Positions 34,583 through 45,613 of a stretch of DNA of 64,000 nt are shown here, one piece after another. Where the stretch lies: the NCBI GenBank assembly GCA_035249175.1, contig DATFGT010000058.1, forward strand, positions 11,267-75,266, read 5' to 3'. The position numbers and the translations under genes were made by a program. Below the pieces are notes generated by a model that did no database searches, was not told the origin of the DNA, and was given only the letters and a program-made list of their open reading frames with translations. Position 1 is the stretch's first letter. Every line of letters starts with the position of its first letter. This DNA comes from 66-474 sp035249175. GTDB lineage: Bacteria > Pseudomonadota > Gammaproteobacteria > Xanthomonadales > Rhodanobacteraceae.

Positions 34583-35212
34583 TCAGCGCTCGCCCCCCAA
34601 AAGACGCAAGGCGAATTCCGCGTAGCCCGCGGCCACCTGCTCGGCGCTGAGTTCGTAGGTGGGCGCAAACCAGTAGGCCACGCGCAATCCCATGCCGCCG
34701 ATCGCGGCTACCGCGAGCCACGCACTCTTCACTTTGAACACGCCGCTTCGCATGCCACGTTTGACGATCTCCTGCAGCAAGTCTTCCGACTCACGCCGCA
34801 ACACGAACGTCGCAGCACCGAGCTCGTCACTCAGCACATGCAATTCGGAGTTGGCCACCACCGCGAGCATCGGGTAGCTGGTATGGAACCCCACGTGCGC
34901 CCGCACGTACGCGACGATCTGGTCGCGCGGATCCCCACCGCTGCCGAGCACGGCGCTGCGCACGCCGCGGTATTGCCCTTCGTGCCCGATACGGCACAAC
35001 TCGGCGAGGATGTGTTCCTTCGAAGGGAAGTGCGCGTAAATCGTGGCCGGCTTGACGCCCGCGGCCGCGGCGACATCGCGCACCGAAGCGCCCGCGTAAC
35101 CGCGCTCGGCAAACAATTTCAGCGCCGCTTCCAGCACCCGCCCGGAACCCGACTGCTTCAGTCCGGGCAGCAGACGCACGGTGGTGGCGGCGAGGCGGCG
35201 GTTGATGGTCAT
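34583..35212 (-). CDS. TetR-family transcriptional regulator
   Basis: A 209-residue TetR regulator. The N-terminal helix-turn-helix reads GSGRVLEAALKLFAERGYAG, ASVRDVAAAAGVKPATIYAHF, PSKEHILAELCR; the remainder is the helical ligand-binding domain with GMGLRVAYWFAP. It is divergent from the TonB receptor gene, with an inverted-repeat-like site in the 191-bp gap, so it probably controls the receptor, dehydrogenase and transport genes. The tail of FadR-like TetR proteins often binds acyl-CoAs; here that is speculation. Confidence 0.9.
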   Translation of the reverse strand: MTINRRLAATTVRLLPGLKQSGSGRVLEAALKLFAERGYAGASVRDVAAAAGVKPATIYAHFPSKEHILAELCRIGHEGQYRGVRSAVLGSGGDPRDQIVAYVRAHVGFHTSYPMLAVVANSELHVLSDELGAATFVLRRESEDLLQEIVKRGMRSGVFKVKSAWLAVAAIGGMGLRVAYWFAPTYELSAEQVAAGYAEFALRLLGGER

Positions 35213-35283
35213 GGCGGCGAGTATGAACGGTCGATCGGGAGGGTGCGAGCGGATTGACAGCCGGAGAAGGCCCCGGTAGAAAG

Positions 35284-35306
35284 CTAACCGAACGAACGTT
35301 AGTTAG
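35284..35306. promoter_or_regulatory. Imperfect inverted repeat, candidate TetR operator
   Basis: CTAAC at 35284-35288 is mirrored by GTTAG at 35298-35302 and again at 35302-35306, around AACGTT. It lies between the divergent TetR and TonB receptor genes, the normal place for such an operator. Binding is inferred. Confidence 0.5.
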
Positions 35307-35403
35307 GCAAGCGGTTCGGGCTTGCTTTGCGTTCGCGCTAATACCGGCCCGCATTCGGCGGTGCGCAACGTCACACCAACGCTGGATCAAGGAGGGGAAC
35401 CCC

Positions 35404-37722
35404 ATGCGCAGCAAGCACTCGCCATTCACTCTCTGCCTGTTGTCGGCCTCGATTGCACTCGGCCTTGCGGCCAACGTCCAGGCAGCACCCGCAAGCAGCG
35501 GCGTCGCCCGACCCGAACAACAGAGCACCACCAGCGGCCAGACCGCGTCTCCGCAGGATTCCGGGGCGACTCAACCGAAATCGAAGAAACTGGAGGCGAT
35601 CGTCGTGACCGCCCGCCGCCGCAGCGAGGATCCCGAAAAGGTTCCCGTGGCGATCAGCGCGTTCAGCTCGCAGGATCTCCAGGACATGCAGGCGGTGGAC
35701 ATCGCCGGCCTCCAGGGCGCGGTGCCCAACCTCAACATCGTCCAGGGCCGCGGCTCGTCCAGCAACGTCAACATCTTCATCCGCGGCATCGGCCAGCCCG
35801 ACGCTTTGCAAAGCTTCGACCCCGGCGTCGGTTTCTATGTCGACGATGTGTACTACTCGCGCATCAACGGCGCACTGATGGATCTGTTCGACGTCGATCA
35901 CGTCGAGGTGCTGCGCGGTCCACAGGGCACGCTGTACGGCATGAACTCCACCGGCGGCGCGGTCAAGGTCATTACCAAAAAACCGGCGGATTCCTTCGAA
36001 GGTTCGGTGGGCGTGACCGTGGGCGACTATGGACGCATCACCACCTCGGCCTACCTGAGCGGCCCCTTGAGCAATGCATGGTCCGCGTCCATCGCGGCCG
36101 GGACGTTCAAGAACGATGGCTATGTCACCGATCCCGACACTGGCCGGCACTTCAACAACGACGACACCCAAGCCATCCGCGGCAAGCTGGACTTCCATCC
36201 ATCCGACAGCTTCAACGCGATTCTGGAAGTGGATTACACCCACCAGAACACCGATCTGACGATGGGCCAACCCACCGCGCCGCTGGAAAGCACTGATCTT
36301 GCGCTGGGCACGACCGCCATATTGCTGGAGCCCATGTCGTGGGATTACAACGCCCGCACCTCGTTCGGCCCCGACAAGGGCCAGAAGCTGATCCACAAGG
36401 GCGCGGCGCTGCACATGGATTGGCACCTCAACGACAACTGGAACTTCAAGAGCATCACCGCATACCGCAAGCTCGACACCGCGGCCTACATCGACATCGA
36501 TGCGTCGCAGCTGCAGATCGGAGACGTACTGGTGGAGCTGTTCCAGCACCAGTTGAGCCAGGAATTCCAGTTCCAGTACAACAACCACGACAACCTGCAG
36601 GCGGTACTGGGGCTCTACTATCTCGACGAGCACGTTCCTTCGCATCAGGAAGCTTACGCCGATGATTTCCTGACCTTCCTCGGATTGCCGATCGACTTCC
36701 TGCGCACCATCGACGACAACCTCGATAACAAGAGCTACGCCGCCTTTGGCAACGCCACCTTGGCGCTGGGCAATGGCTGGAGCGTGTCGGGCGGCGTGCG
36801 TTACACGCGCGAGAAAAAGGAATACTTCCGCACCACCTCGACCTTCTTCGGCGCGCCGCTGTCGGCATTCGACGGCACCTTCGCATTCACCGACGGCAAA
36901 ACCTGGTCGGCGGTGACGCCATCGGTCAGCCTGCAGAAACAGTTCAACCCGCAACTGATGTGGTACGTGTCCGCCAACCGCGGCTTCAAGGCCGGCGGCT
37001 TCAACGGTCGCGCGAACAGTCCTGCCGACGTGAGCAGTTTCAACCCGGAGTTCGTCTGGACCTACGAGTCGGGACTGAAATTCCGCAGTGCTGATGGGCG
37101 CGTGGTCGCCAACGGCGACGTGTTCTACAGCAGTTACAAGGATTTCCAAGCTCGCGTCTCCGACATCACCAATCCGGGCGATCCGGTTCCGAACTTCGGC
37201 TTTCCGGTCCTCAACGCGGCCAAACTGACCATGTACGGCGCCGAATTCCAGGGCTCGACGCTGGTCGGCGACAACAATTCGCTGCAGACGCAGGTCGGCT
37301 ATCTCAACGCGAAATACGACGAGTTCAACGATCCGCGCGTGCAGATCGACCCGTCACTCGCGGGCCTGCATGCCCACGTGGCGTTCTCGCCCCACTGGAC
37401 CGCGCGGGTGGCCGCGACCCACACCTTCAACCTCAACGACGGCGGCGCGATCACCGTCGGCGGAGAGGTCTCCTACCGCAGCACGATGTGGCTGAGCGTG
37501 GACAACCGCCCGGGTCTGGTGCAGCCGTCCTACACGCTGGCCGGGCTGTTCGGCGTATTCGACTCGGCGGACAGCCATTGGCAGATTCGCGCCGGCGTGC
37601 GCAATCTCACCGACAAGACCTACAAGACCGATGCGCAGGAATTCTCCAGCGTCGGCAACATCCAGACGGCCTACTATGGATGGCCGCGCAATTATTACGT
37701 GAGTGCGCGCTACAACTTCTGA
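35404..37722 (+). CDS. TonB-dependent receptor (ligand unknown)
   Basis: A 772-residue outer-membrane receptor. A signal peptide (FTLCLLSASIALGLAANVQA) is followed by a Ser/Gln-rich linker and a TonB-box-like LEAIVVTARRRSE, then the plug (VPVAISAFSSQDLQDM, IFIRGIGQPD, LFDVDHVEVLRGPQGTLYGM, STGGAVKVITKKP) and a 22-strand-type barrel ending in YYVSARYNF. The LRGPQGTLYG/MNSTGGAV pattern is that of the iron/complex-carbon receptor group found in sphingomonads and Xanthomonadales. AAGGAGGGG precedes the ATG. A 3-hydroxybutyrate dehydrogenase gene follows 9 bp later, so it is probably cotranscribed and the ligand is likely a carbon source. Confidence 0.93.
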   Translation: MRSKHSPFTLCLLSASIALGLAANVQAAPASSGVARPEQQSTTSGQTASPQDSGATQPKSKKLEAIVVTARRRSEDPEKVPVAISAFSSQDLQDMQAVDIAGLQGAVPNLNIVQGRGSSSNVNIFIRGIGQPDALQSFDPGVGFYVDDVYYSRINGALMDLFDVDHVEVLRGPQGTLYGMNSTGGAVKVITKKPADSFEGSVGVTVGDYGRITTSAYLSGPLSNAWSASIAAGTFKNDGYVTDPDTGRHFNNDDTQAIRGKLDFHPSDSFNAILEVDYTHQNTDLTMGQPTAPLESTDLALGTTAILLEPMSWDYNARTSFGPDKGQKLIHKGAALHMDWHLNDNWNFKSITAYRKLDTAAYIDIDASQLQIGDVLVELFQHQLSQEFQFQYNNHDNLQAVLGLYYLDEHVPSHQEAYADDFLTFLGLPIDFLRTIDDNLDNKSYAAFGNATLALGNGWSVSGGVRYTREKKEYFRTTSTFFGAPLSAFDGTFAFTDGKTWSAVTPSVSLQKQFNPQLMWYVSANRGFKAGGFNGRANSPADVSSFNPEFVWTYESGLKFRSADGRVVANGDVFYSSYKDFQARVSDITNPGDPVPNFGFPVLNAAKLTMYGAEFQGSTLVGDNNSLQTQVGYLNAKYDEFNDPRVQIDPSLAGLHAHVAFSPHWTARVAATHTFNLNDGGAITVGGEVSYRSTMWLSVDNRPGLVQPSYTLAGLFGVFDSADSHWQIRAGVRNLTDKTYKTDAQEFSSVGNIQTAYYGWPRNYYVSARYNF

Positions 37723-37731
37723 GGAGCCGAA

Positions 37732-38490
37732 ATGCCGAACATCCTGATCACCGGCGCAGGCAGTGGCATCGGCGCAGGCGTCGCACGCGAACTCGCTAAG
37801 GGCGGGCATCGGATCGTCGTCACCGACCTCGATGCCGCCTCGGCGAGCGCGGTTGTGCAAGACATTCGGAGCCAGGGTGGCCACGCCGACGCGCTGGCAC
37901 TGGACGTGACTTCCGACGCCAGCGTCGCGGCATTGATGAAAGCATTGCCCTGCGACATCGACGTGCTGGTCAACAACGCGGGCCTGCAGTTCGTGTCGCG
38001 ACTGGAGGAATTCCCGATCGAAAAATGGGCGCTGCTGGTTGACGTGATGCTGACGGGCGTCGCGCGACTGACACGCGCAGTCCTGCCCGGAATGCGCGAG
38101 CGCAACTTCGGACGCATCGTCAACACCGGCTCGGTGCATTCACTGGTCGCATCGCCCTTCAAGAGTGCCTACGTCGCGGCCAAGCACGGTCTGCTCGGGT
38201 TCTCCAAGGTGATGGCGCTGGAAACCGCCGACGCCGACATCACCATCAATACCATTTGCCCGGCGTACGTGAAAACGCCGCTGGTCGAAAAACAGATCGC
38301 CGCGCAGGCGCGCACCCACGGCATCAGCGAGGATCAGGTCGTCAACGAGATCATGCTGAAGCCGATGCCGAAACGCGCCTTCATCGGCATCGACGAAATC
38401 GCCGGCATCGTCGCCTTCCTGATCTCGCCGGCGGCGCGCAACATCACCGGCCAGACCATCGTGGTAGATGGGGGCTGGACCGCGCAATGA
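37732..38490 (+). CDS. bdhA: 3-hydroxybutyrate dehydrogenase (short-chain dehydrogenase)
   Basis: A 252-residue SDR enzyme oxidising D-3-hydroxybutyrate to acetoacetate with NAD. The cofactor site is ILITGAGSGIGAGVARELA, then DVLVNNAGLQFVSRLEEFP, the catalytic Ser in NTGSVHSLVASPFKSAY, Tyr/Lys in AYVAAKHGLLGFSKVMALE and ITINTICPAYVKTPLVEKQI. Gln-containing NNAGLQ and CPAYVKTPLVEKQ are features of the 3-hydroxybutyrate dehydrogenase subgroup. GAGGAG lies before the ATG. It follows the TonB receptor by 9 bp. Confidence 0.9.
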   Translation: MPNILITGAGSGIGAGVARELAKGGHRIVVTDLDAASASAVVQDIRSQGGHADALALDVTSDASVAALMKALPCDIDVLVNNAGLQFVSRLEEFPIEKWALLVDVMLTGVARLTRAVLPGMRERNFGRIVNTGSVHSLVASPFKSAYVAAKHGLLGFSKVMALETADADITINTICPAYVKTPLVEKQIAAQARTHGISEDQVVNEIMLKPMPKRAFIGIDEIAGIVAFLISPAARNITGQTIVVDGGWTAQ

Positions 38491-38605
38491 TTGTGCGATC
38501 GTCCGTGATCGCCGCGTCTCTGGAGCAGACCAACAACGGTGGGATCTCAAGCCCGTGGAGACCAGAACGGCCTTCCGTGGCCTGACTTCCCACAAAAGCC
38601 GCCTT
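38491..38605 (-). repeat. Palindromic repeat with ANGGAN hexaloops, copy C
   Basis: Read on the minus strand: AAGGCGGCTTTTGTGGGAAG, then hairpin GGCC-ACGGAA-GGCC (38569-38582), GTTCTGGT, about 55 variable bases and hairpin GCGATC-ACGGAC-GATCGC (38495-38512). It lies between bdhA and livK on the strand opposite to both genes. Confidence 0.75.
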
Positions 38606-38653
38606 GAACTACGCGCTCTCGCCACCCTCGCGCACGCATCGCACGGTGATCCC

Positions 38654-39907
38654 ATGTTCGCACCCCATTTTCTGCAGCGACAAACCAACAACCTCCGGGC
38701 GCGGCTCGCCCCACGCTTGCTGCTGACCGGCATTGCGGTCGCGGCCCTTGGACTCGCGGCGTGCGGAACGCCGACGTCTTCGACGCCGGCGTCTTCCTCG
38801 GCGCAAGCCGACGGCGCAACCGTGAAAATCGGCATGATCTATCCGCGCACCGGCCCGCTGTCGGCATTTGGCGACGAATACCGCAAGGGTTTCGAAGCAG
38901 GCTTGGCGTACGTCACCCACGGCACCGGCAAACTCGGCGCCACGAATATCGAGGTGACGTGGCAGGACAGCGCGGGCAATCCGAGCCAGGCCGTCGCGGA
39001 AGCGAAGACCCTGATTGGCAAGGGCTACACGATCCTTGCCGGCCCTTCCGATTCGGCGGTCGCGTTGCAGGTCGCGGCCGTGGCCGCGCAGAACAAGGTG
39101 TTGTTCATTTCCGGACCCGCGGCGGTTGACCAGCTCTCCGGCATCAACCGCTACACGTTCCGCTCCGGCCGGCAGACCTGGCAGGACGTCAAGACCGCCG
39201 CGGCAATCATGGGCTCGCCGGCCGGCAAGACCGTGATGGTATTCGCCCAGGACTACGCGTTCGGCCAGGCCAACCTTGCCGCGATCAAGGCCGTGCTGGG
39301 TGGTGCCGGCGCCAATGTGGCCGACTTGCTGGTGCCGCTTTCCACCACCGACTTCACGCCCTTCGCGCAGAAGATCACCAACGCGCATCCGGACATGCTG
39401 TTCGTGGCATGGGCCGGCGCGTCGATGTATCCGATGTGGAACACACTCGACCAGCAAGGCATTTTCGAGCGTACCACCGTCGTCACCGGCCTCGGCAATG
39501 TCGCATCGTACGGTGCCTACGGACCCGCGACGTCCAAGCTCACCTTCCTGTCGTACTACTTCCCGGACGCGCCTGACAACCCAGTCAATACAGCGATGAA
39601 AAATTTGATCGCCAAGGCCGGCGGCACGCCGGATCTCTTCAGTCCGGACGGATTCGTGGCCGCGCAGATGATCGCGCATGCGATCGACACCGCCCACGGC
39701 GACCGCGATGTCGATGCGATGATCGAAGCCCTGGAAGGCTGGTCGTTCGAAGCGCCCAAGGGCAGGCAGACGATCCGCAAGGCCGACCACGCGATGTTGC
39801 AGCCCGAATACATCGCGCGGCTCGTCCCGCGCGGCAAGGACTATGTGCCGGAGTTGGTGAAAACCGTCCCGGCCGAAGCCATCGCCCCGCCCGTCGCGAC
39901 GCAATGA
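38654..39907 (+). CDS. livK: Branched-chain-amino-acid-type ABC substrate-binding lipoprotein
   Basis: A 417-residue periplasmic binding protein of the LivJ/LivK fold. A long positively charged head leads to LLLTGIAVAALGLAACG, a lipobox that would make it a lipoprotein with Cys near residue 37. The binding domain follows (VKIGMIYPRTGPLSAFGDEYRKGFEAG, AGPSDSAVALQVAAVA, VLFISGPAAVDQ, VMVFAQDYAFGQ). The ligand is an amino acid, urea, or another small acid; the receptor and dehydrogenase genes upstream suggest a hydroxyacid. It is the first gene of a complete five-gene Liv importer. The start has only a weak GGTGA. Confidence 0.88.
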   Translation: MFAPHFLQRQTNNLRARLAPRLLLTGIAVAALGLAACGTPTSSTPASSSAQADGATVKIGMIYPRTGPLSAFGDEYRKGFEAGLAYVTHGTGKLGATNIEVTWQDSAGNPSQAVAEAKTLIGKGYTILAGPSDSAVALQVAAVAAQNKVLFISGPAAVDQLSGINRYTFRSGRQTWQDVKTAAAIMGSPAGKTVMVFAQDYAFGQANLAAIKAVLGGAGANVADLLVPLSTTDFTPFAQKITNAHPDMLFVAWAGASMYPMWNTLDQQGIFERTTVVTGLGNVASYGAYGPATSKLTFLSYYFPDAPDNPVNTAMKNLIAKAGGTPDLFSPDGFVAAQMIAHAIDTAHGDRDVDAMIEALEGWSFEAPKGRQTIRKADHAMLQPEYIARLVPRGKDYVPELVKTVPAEAIAPPVATQ

Positions 39908-40698
39908 GCAGTGCGCCCGCGGCGTCCGTGGCCACAGCCGATCCGGCAGTGCCCGCGCTCGAGATCACGGATCTCAGCCTGGCCATCGGCGCCGCGAGAA
40001 TCGTCTCCGGCGTCAACCTCTCGATCCACGACGGCGAGTTCCTCGGCCTGATCGGGCCGAACGGCGCCGGCAAGACTAGCCTGCTGAACCTGCTGTCGGG
40101 ATTGCTGGCGCCCACGGCAGGATCGATCCATCTGCACGGCAAGTCGATGGACAATCTCGCGCCTCACCAGCGTGCGCGCGCGGGACTCGGGCGCACGTTC
40201 CAGTCCTCCGATTTGTTTCCCGCCTTGAGCGTTCTCGAGAATGTCCGGCTTGCGGCACAGGCACGGATGGGCGGCAGCATGCGGCTGTGGCGTCGCGCCG
40301 ACCGCGCAACCCGTCCGCTGCACGCGGCATGGGAAAACATGGAGCGGGTCGGCCTCGCGCCGCGCGCAGGCGCACTCGCCGGAACGTTGTCGCATGGCGA
40401 AAAGCGCAAGCTCGAATTGGCGATCCTGCTGGCGGGCGAACCCGCGGTGTTCCTGCTCGACGAACCGATGGCCGGCGTCAGCGCCGAAGACGTTCCCGCG
40501 CTGACCGCGTTGATCGGCGAGCTGTGCGCCGAACGCGGCGCCACGGCCATCATGGTGGAACACCACATGGACGTCGTGCTGGCGCTCGCCGACCGGCTGG
40601 CCGTGATGCATCACGGTGCGCTGCTGGCGTGCGACACGCCCGCCGCCGTGATGGCGAACCAAACCGTGCAGGCGGCCTATGTCGGGGAAGCGCTGTGA
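39904..40698 (+). CDS. livG: Liv-type ABC transporter ATP-binding protein (LivG-like)
   Basis: A 264-residue ATPase. Walker A is GLIGPNGAGKTSLLNLLSG, the signature is LSHGEKRKLELAILLAGEP, Walker B AVFLLDEPMAGVSAED, the switch His lies in IMVEHHMDVVLALADR. The long Q-loop insertion (GRTFQSSDLFPALSVLENVRL) is the LivG form. It drives import with the second ATPase LivF. Its ATG overlaps the livK stop (ATGA-type). Confidence 0.92.
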   Translation: MSSAPAASVATADPAVPALEITDLSLAIGAARIVSGVNLSIHDGEFLGLIGPNGAGKTSLLNLLSGLLAPTAGSIHLHGKSMDNLAPHQRARAGLGRTFQSSDLFPALSVLENVRLAAQARMGGSMRLWRRADRATRPLHAAWENMERVGLAPRAGALAGTLSHGEKRKLELAILLAGEPAVFLLDEPMAGVSAEDVPALTALIGELCAERGATAIMVEHHMDVVLALADRLAVMHHGALLACDTPAAVMANQTVQAAYVGEAL

Positions 40699-41471
40699 GC
40701 GTCGACGCGATGCCCGTGCCGTCGAGTCGAAGCGAGCGTGGCGCTGCGCCGGCATCCGCGCCGATTCTCGAAGTGCGTGACATGCACGTGCGACTGGGCG
40801 GTTCGCACATCCTGCAAGGCATCGATTTTACCGTGCCGCCACGAGGCGTGACCGCCCTGCTGGGGCGCAATGGCGTCGGCAAGACCACCACGTTGCGTGC
40901 AATCCTGGGTATCGTGCCGCACCGTGGGATGATCTCATTCGACGGGGCATCGCTGGATGACGAGGCGACGTACCGCATCATCCGACGCGGCATCGGCTAC
41001 GTGCCCGAAGACCGTGACGTGTTCGGGAGCCTCACCGTCGCCGAAAACCTGTGCCTTGCCGAACGACGTGGCGTTCCGCCGCGCTACGAGCTCGCGTTCG
41101 AAGTGTTTCCGGATCTCCGTGATCGGCGCCGGCAACTCGCCGGCACCTTGTCCGGCGGGCAACAGCAGATGCTTTCGATTGCGCGGGCGCTGCTCAATCC
41201 CGCGCGCCTGCTGTTGATCGACGAACCCAGCAAAGGGCTTTCGCCGCGGCTGGTCAGCGAGATGGTGGCGGCGCTGGCCCGGATCGCGAAAGACACGACC
41301 GTGCTGCTGGTCGAACAGAACCTCGCAGCCGTGCGTCGGCTCGCGGACCACGCACTGGCGATCGCCGACGGCCGGATCGCCCACGCCGGACCGGCTCCGG
41401 CGCTGCTCGGGAACGCATCACTGACCCGGCAATTGCTGGGCGTGTCGAGCCGCACCGGAGCCGGGGCATGA
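40695..41471 (+). CDS. livF: Liv-type ABC transporter ATP-binding protein (LivF-like)
   Basis: A 258-residue ATPase, shorter in its Q-loop insertion than the neighbour, as LivF is. Walker A is LLGRNGVGKTTTLRAILG, then GIGYVPEDRDVFGSLTVAENL, signature LAGTLSGGQQQMLSIARAL, Walker B LLLIDEPSKGLSPR and the switch VLLVEQNLAAVRR. The GTG at 40695 overlaps the livG stop as GTGA; an in-frame ATG at 40710 is possible. Confidence 0.92.
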   Translation: MSVDAMPVPSSRSERGAAPASAPILEVRDMHVRLGGSHILQGIDFTVPPRGVTALLGRNGVGKTTTLRAILGIVPHRGMISFDGASLDDEATYRIIRRGIGYVPEDRDVFGSLTVAENLCLAERRGVPPRYELAFEVFPDLRDRRRQLAGTLSGGQQQMLSIARALLNPARLLLIDEPSKGLSPRLVSEMVAALARIAKDTTVLLVEQNLAAVRRLADHALAIADGRIAHAGPAPALLGNASLTRQLLGVSSRTGAGA

Positions 41472-42355
41472 GCACCATCGCGTTGCTGGCGATCACCGGC
41501 GTCGGCCTCGGCGGATTGTATTTCCTGGTGGCGGCGGGCCTCGCGCTGATCTTCGGCTTGATGCGCGTGCTGAACTTCGCGCACGGCACGTTCCTGTTGC
41601 TGGGCGGCTATTGCGCGTGGCTGGCCGGGGCGCAACTCGCAGGTGGCGCGGCGTCGGTGTCGAACCTGCAATTCGTCGCGATGCTGGGCGTGGCGCTGGC
41701 GGCGGGCGCCGCGATCGGCGCGCTAACCGAACTGGTATTGATCCGGCCCTTGTACCGGCGCGAAGTTGCGCAGGTGCTGGTGACGGTCGGGCTCGCGCTC
41801 GTCGTCGGGGCCCTGGTCATCGGCATCTGGGGCGCGGATCCGCGCACCCTGCCGGCACCCGAGTGGATGCACCGCACGACCCGCGTGTTGGGTGCCCACG
41901 TGCCGAACAGCCGCTTCGTCCTTATCGGTGCGGCGTTGCTGGTGCTCGCCGGCCTGCAACTGTTCCTGCGCCGCACGCGTTACGGCCTGATCGTTCGCGC
42001 CGGCGTCGAAAACCGCACGATGGTCAGCGCCATGGGCGTCGACGTGCGCCGCGCATTCACGCTGGTGTTCGCGCTCGGTGGCGCCATGGCCGGGTTGGGC
42101 GGCGCACTGGCGGGGGTGTACTTCGGCGCGGTCAGCCCAGGCCTCGGCACCACGCTGCTGATCGACGCGCTCATCGTCGTGGTCATCGGCGGCCTCGGGT
42201 CGATCACCGGCGCCGCGCTCGCGGCCTTGGCGGTGGGATTGCTGCAGCAGTTCGCCAACTACTACATCAGCGGGATCGGCGACCTCGCGATCGTGTCGCT
42301 GCTCGCGCTCGTGTTGCTGATACGGCCACGCGGCATGCTGGGGTCGCCAACATGA
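41468..42355 (+). CDS. livH: Liv-type ABC transporter permease (LivH-like)
   Basis: A 295-residue inner-membrane permease with about eight hydrophobic segments (LLAITGVGLGGLYFLVAAGL; LIFGLMRVLNFAHGTFLLLG; GVDVRRAFTLVFALGGAMAG; GLGSITGAALAALAVGLLQQ). NFAHGTFLLLGGY and GLGSITGAALAAL are typical of LivH. Its ATG overlaps the livF stop by four bases and its stop overlaps the livM start the same way. Confidence 0.93.
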   Translation: MSTIALLAITGVGLGGLYFLVAAGLALIFGLMRVLNFAHGTFLLLGGYCAWLAGAQLAGGAASVSNLQFVAMLGVALAAGAAIGALTELVLIRPLYRREVAQVLVTVGLALVVGALVIGIWGADPRTLPAPEWMHRTTRVLGAHVPNSRFVLIGAALLVLAGLQLFLRRTRYGLIVRAGVENRTMVSAMGVDVRRAFTLVFALGGAMAGLGGALAGVYFGAVSPGLGTTLLIDALIVVVIGGLGSITGAALAALAVGLLQQFANYYISGIGDLAIVSLLALVLLIRPRGMLGSPT

Positions 42356-43488
42356 GACGGGAGTCGCCCGCTGCACCCGGCGACGCGCCCGGCGGTCGGG
42401 CGCGTCGCGCCTTTCGACGGGGCATCTTGCTCGTCGTCGTACTGGCCTTGGCTGCGGTACCTCTCATCGACGTGCCGACCGGCGGCGTGTTGCCCGATCG
42501 CCTGAACGCGCCGGGAAGCCTGCAGGTACTCGGACTGTGCCTGGTATTCGGCGCGCTGGCGATGACCTACGACTTGCTGTTCGGATTCACCGGCCTGCTG
42601 TCCTTCGGCCACGCCCTGTTCTTCGCAGCCGGCGCTTACACGTTCGCAATTGCGGTGACGGTGCTGCACCTGTCCGGACCAGCGGCATTCGGGCTCACGC
42701 TGGTGTTCGCCCTCGTGCTGCCGCTGATGGTCGGCGCGGTCAGCCTGCGCACGAGCGGGATCGCGTTCGCGATGGTCACGCTGGCCTTCGCACAGGCCGG
42801 TGCCGTGATCGTCGGACAGGATCCATGGCACGCGACAGGGGGCGAACTCGGCTTGGGGATGTCCTACGCCCGGCTCCCGCAGTTTCTCGTCGGGGTAGTG
42901 AATACCCGCTACCTGTACTGGATCGGCCTTGGCCTGCTCATCGTGGTCGCCGGCGTGATCGCCTGGATGCGCGAGTCGGTGACCGGCCGCGTATGGCAAG
43001 CCATTCGGGAGAATGAACGCCGCGTTCAAATCCTCGGCCTGCGCCCGTACACGTTCAAGTTGCTTGCGTTCATGGCCGCCTCCTTCCTCGCGACGATGTG
43101 CGGCGTTGCCTATCTGTTGCTCGTCGGTGGAACCAACCCTTCGATCGCTTCTGCCGAATTCACCCTCACGTTGCTGGTGATGGTGGTGCTCGGCGGCGCG
43201 GGAACGCGTTGGGGTGCGCTGATCGGCGGTGTGCTCTACAGCTTCCTGGACCAGCGCCTAGCGGGGATGGCCGGATCGTCGCTGTTCTCGACGCTGCCGT
43301 CACCGCTGCGCGTACCGCTGTCGCAGCCCCTGTTCATCCTCGGGCTGATCTTCATCCTGGTCATTCTGTTCCGCCCGGCCGGCATCGCGAGCCTGTTCGG
43401 CTCGAACGGGACATCCACCCACCCGCTGCGGCGGTGGCGCCGATGGCTTGGCGCACGTCGTAAGCATGTGCCACGCCCGACCAGATGA
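42352..43488 (+). CDS. livM: Liv-type ABC transporter permease (LivM-like)
   Basis: A 378-residue inner-membrane permease, the second of the pair. Motifs are LLFGFTGLLSFGHALFFAAG, SLRTSGIAFAMVTLAFAQAG, RESVTGRVWQAIRENERRVQ (the cytoplasmic loop docking on the ATPases) and VVLGGAGTRWGALIGGVLY. The start at 42352 overlaps livH as ATGA. The C-terminal tail is Arg/His-rich (LRRWRRWLGARRKH). It ends the importer; no terminator is obvious in the following 250 bp. Confidence 0.92.
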   Translation: MRRESPAAPGDAPGGRARRAFRRGILLVVVLALAAVPLIDVPTGGVLPDRLNAPGSLQVLGLCLVFGALAMTYDLLFGFTGLLSFGHALFFAAGAYTFAIAVTVLHLSGPAAFGLTLVFALVLPLMVGAVSLRTSGIAFAMVTLAFAQAGAVIVGQDPWHATGGELGLGMSYARLPQFLVGVVNTRYLYWIGLGLLIVVAGVIAWMRESVTGRVWQAIRENERRVQILGLRPYTFKLLAFMAASFLATMCGVAYLLLVGGTNPSIASAEFTLTLLVMVVLGGAGTRWGALIGGVLYSFLDQRLAGMAGSSLFSTLPSPLRVPLSQPLFILGLIFILVILFRPAGIASLFGSNGTSTHPLRRWRRWLGARRKHVPRPTR

Positions 43489-43657
43489 CGTGCGAGCCGA
43501 CACCCGCACGCGCGGAGTCCAGTCGCCAGCCACATGATCCCGACGCAGGCTCCAGGGGCGCGCCATAGCTTTCCCTGCCGGCGTGCCTGTCGCTACGCCC
43601 AGGCAGAAAGCTGAATGATTCCTCTTTGCCAATGCGGCGCCCGGGTTCCGCAACGGG

Positions 43658-43663
43658 TATAAT
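43658..43663 (+). promoter_or_regulatory. Probable -10 box of the typA promoter
   Basis: A perfect TATAAT 76 bp before the typA ATG, in a 251-bp gap. No clear -35 at the standard distance; the spacing to TTGCCA (43626) is too long. Rest of the gap: nothing supportable. Confidence 0.55.
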
Positions 43664-43739
43664 GAGTGGACGGCATTGAAGTGCCGCCCCCTGAATTCCC
43701 CATGACCTGCCGCACTCCGCGGCTCTTTCGCGTGCCCCA

Positions 43740-45587
<1,848 letters not shown>

Positions 45588-45613
45588 CTAAACCGCTTGC
45601 GCCGCGCGCCGGC

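Noticed and set aside
35371..37149. 592-codon open frame antisense to the TonB receptor gene
   Set aside because: High-GC codon bias keeps this antisense frame open. The product has no domain and the sense strand encodes a clear receptor.
43626..43663. TTGCCA as the -35 partner of the typA TATAAT
   Set aside because: The spacer is 26 bp, far longer than the usual 16-18.
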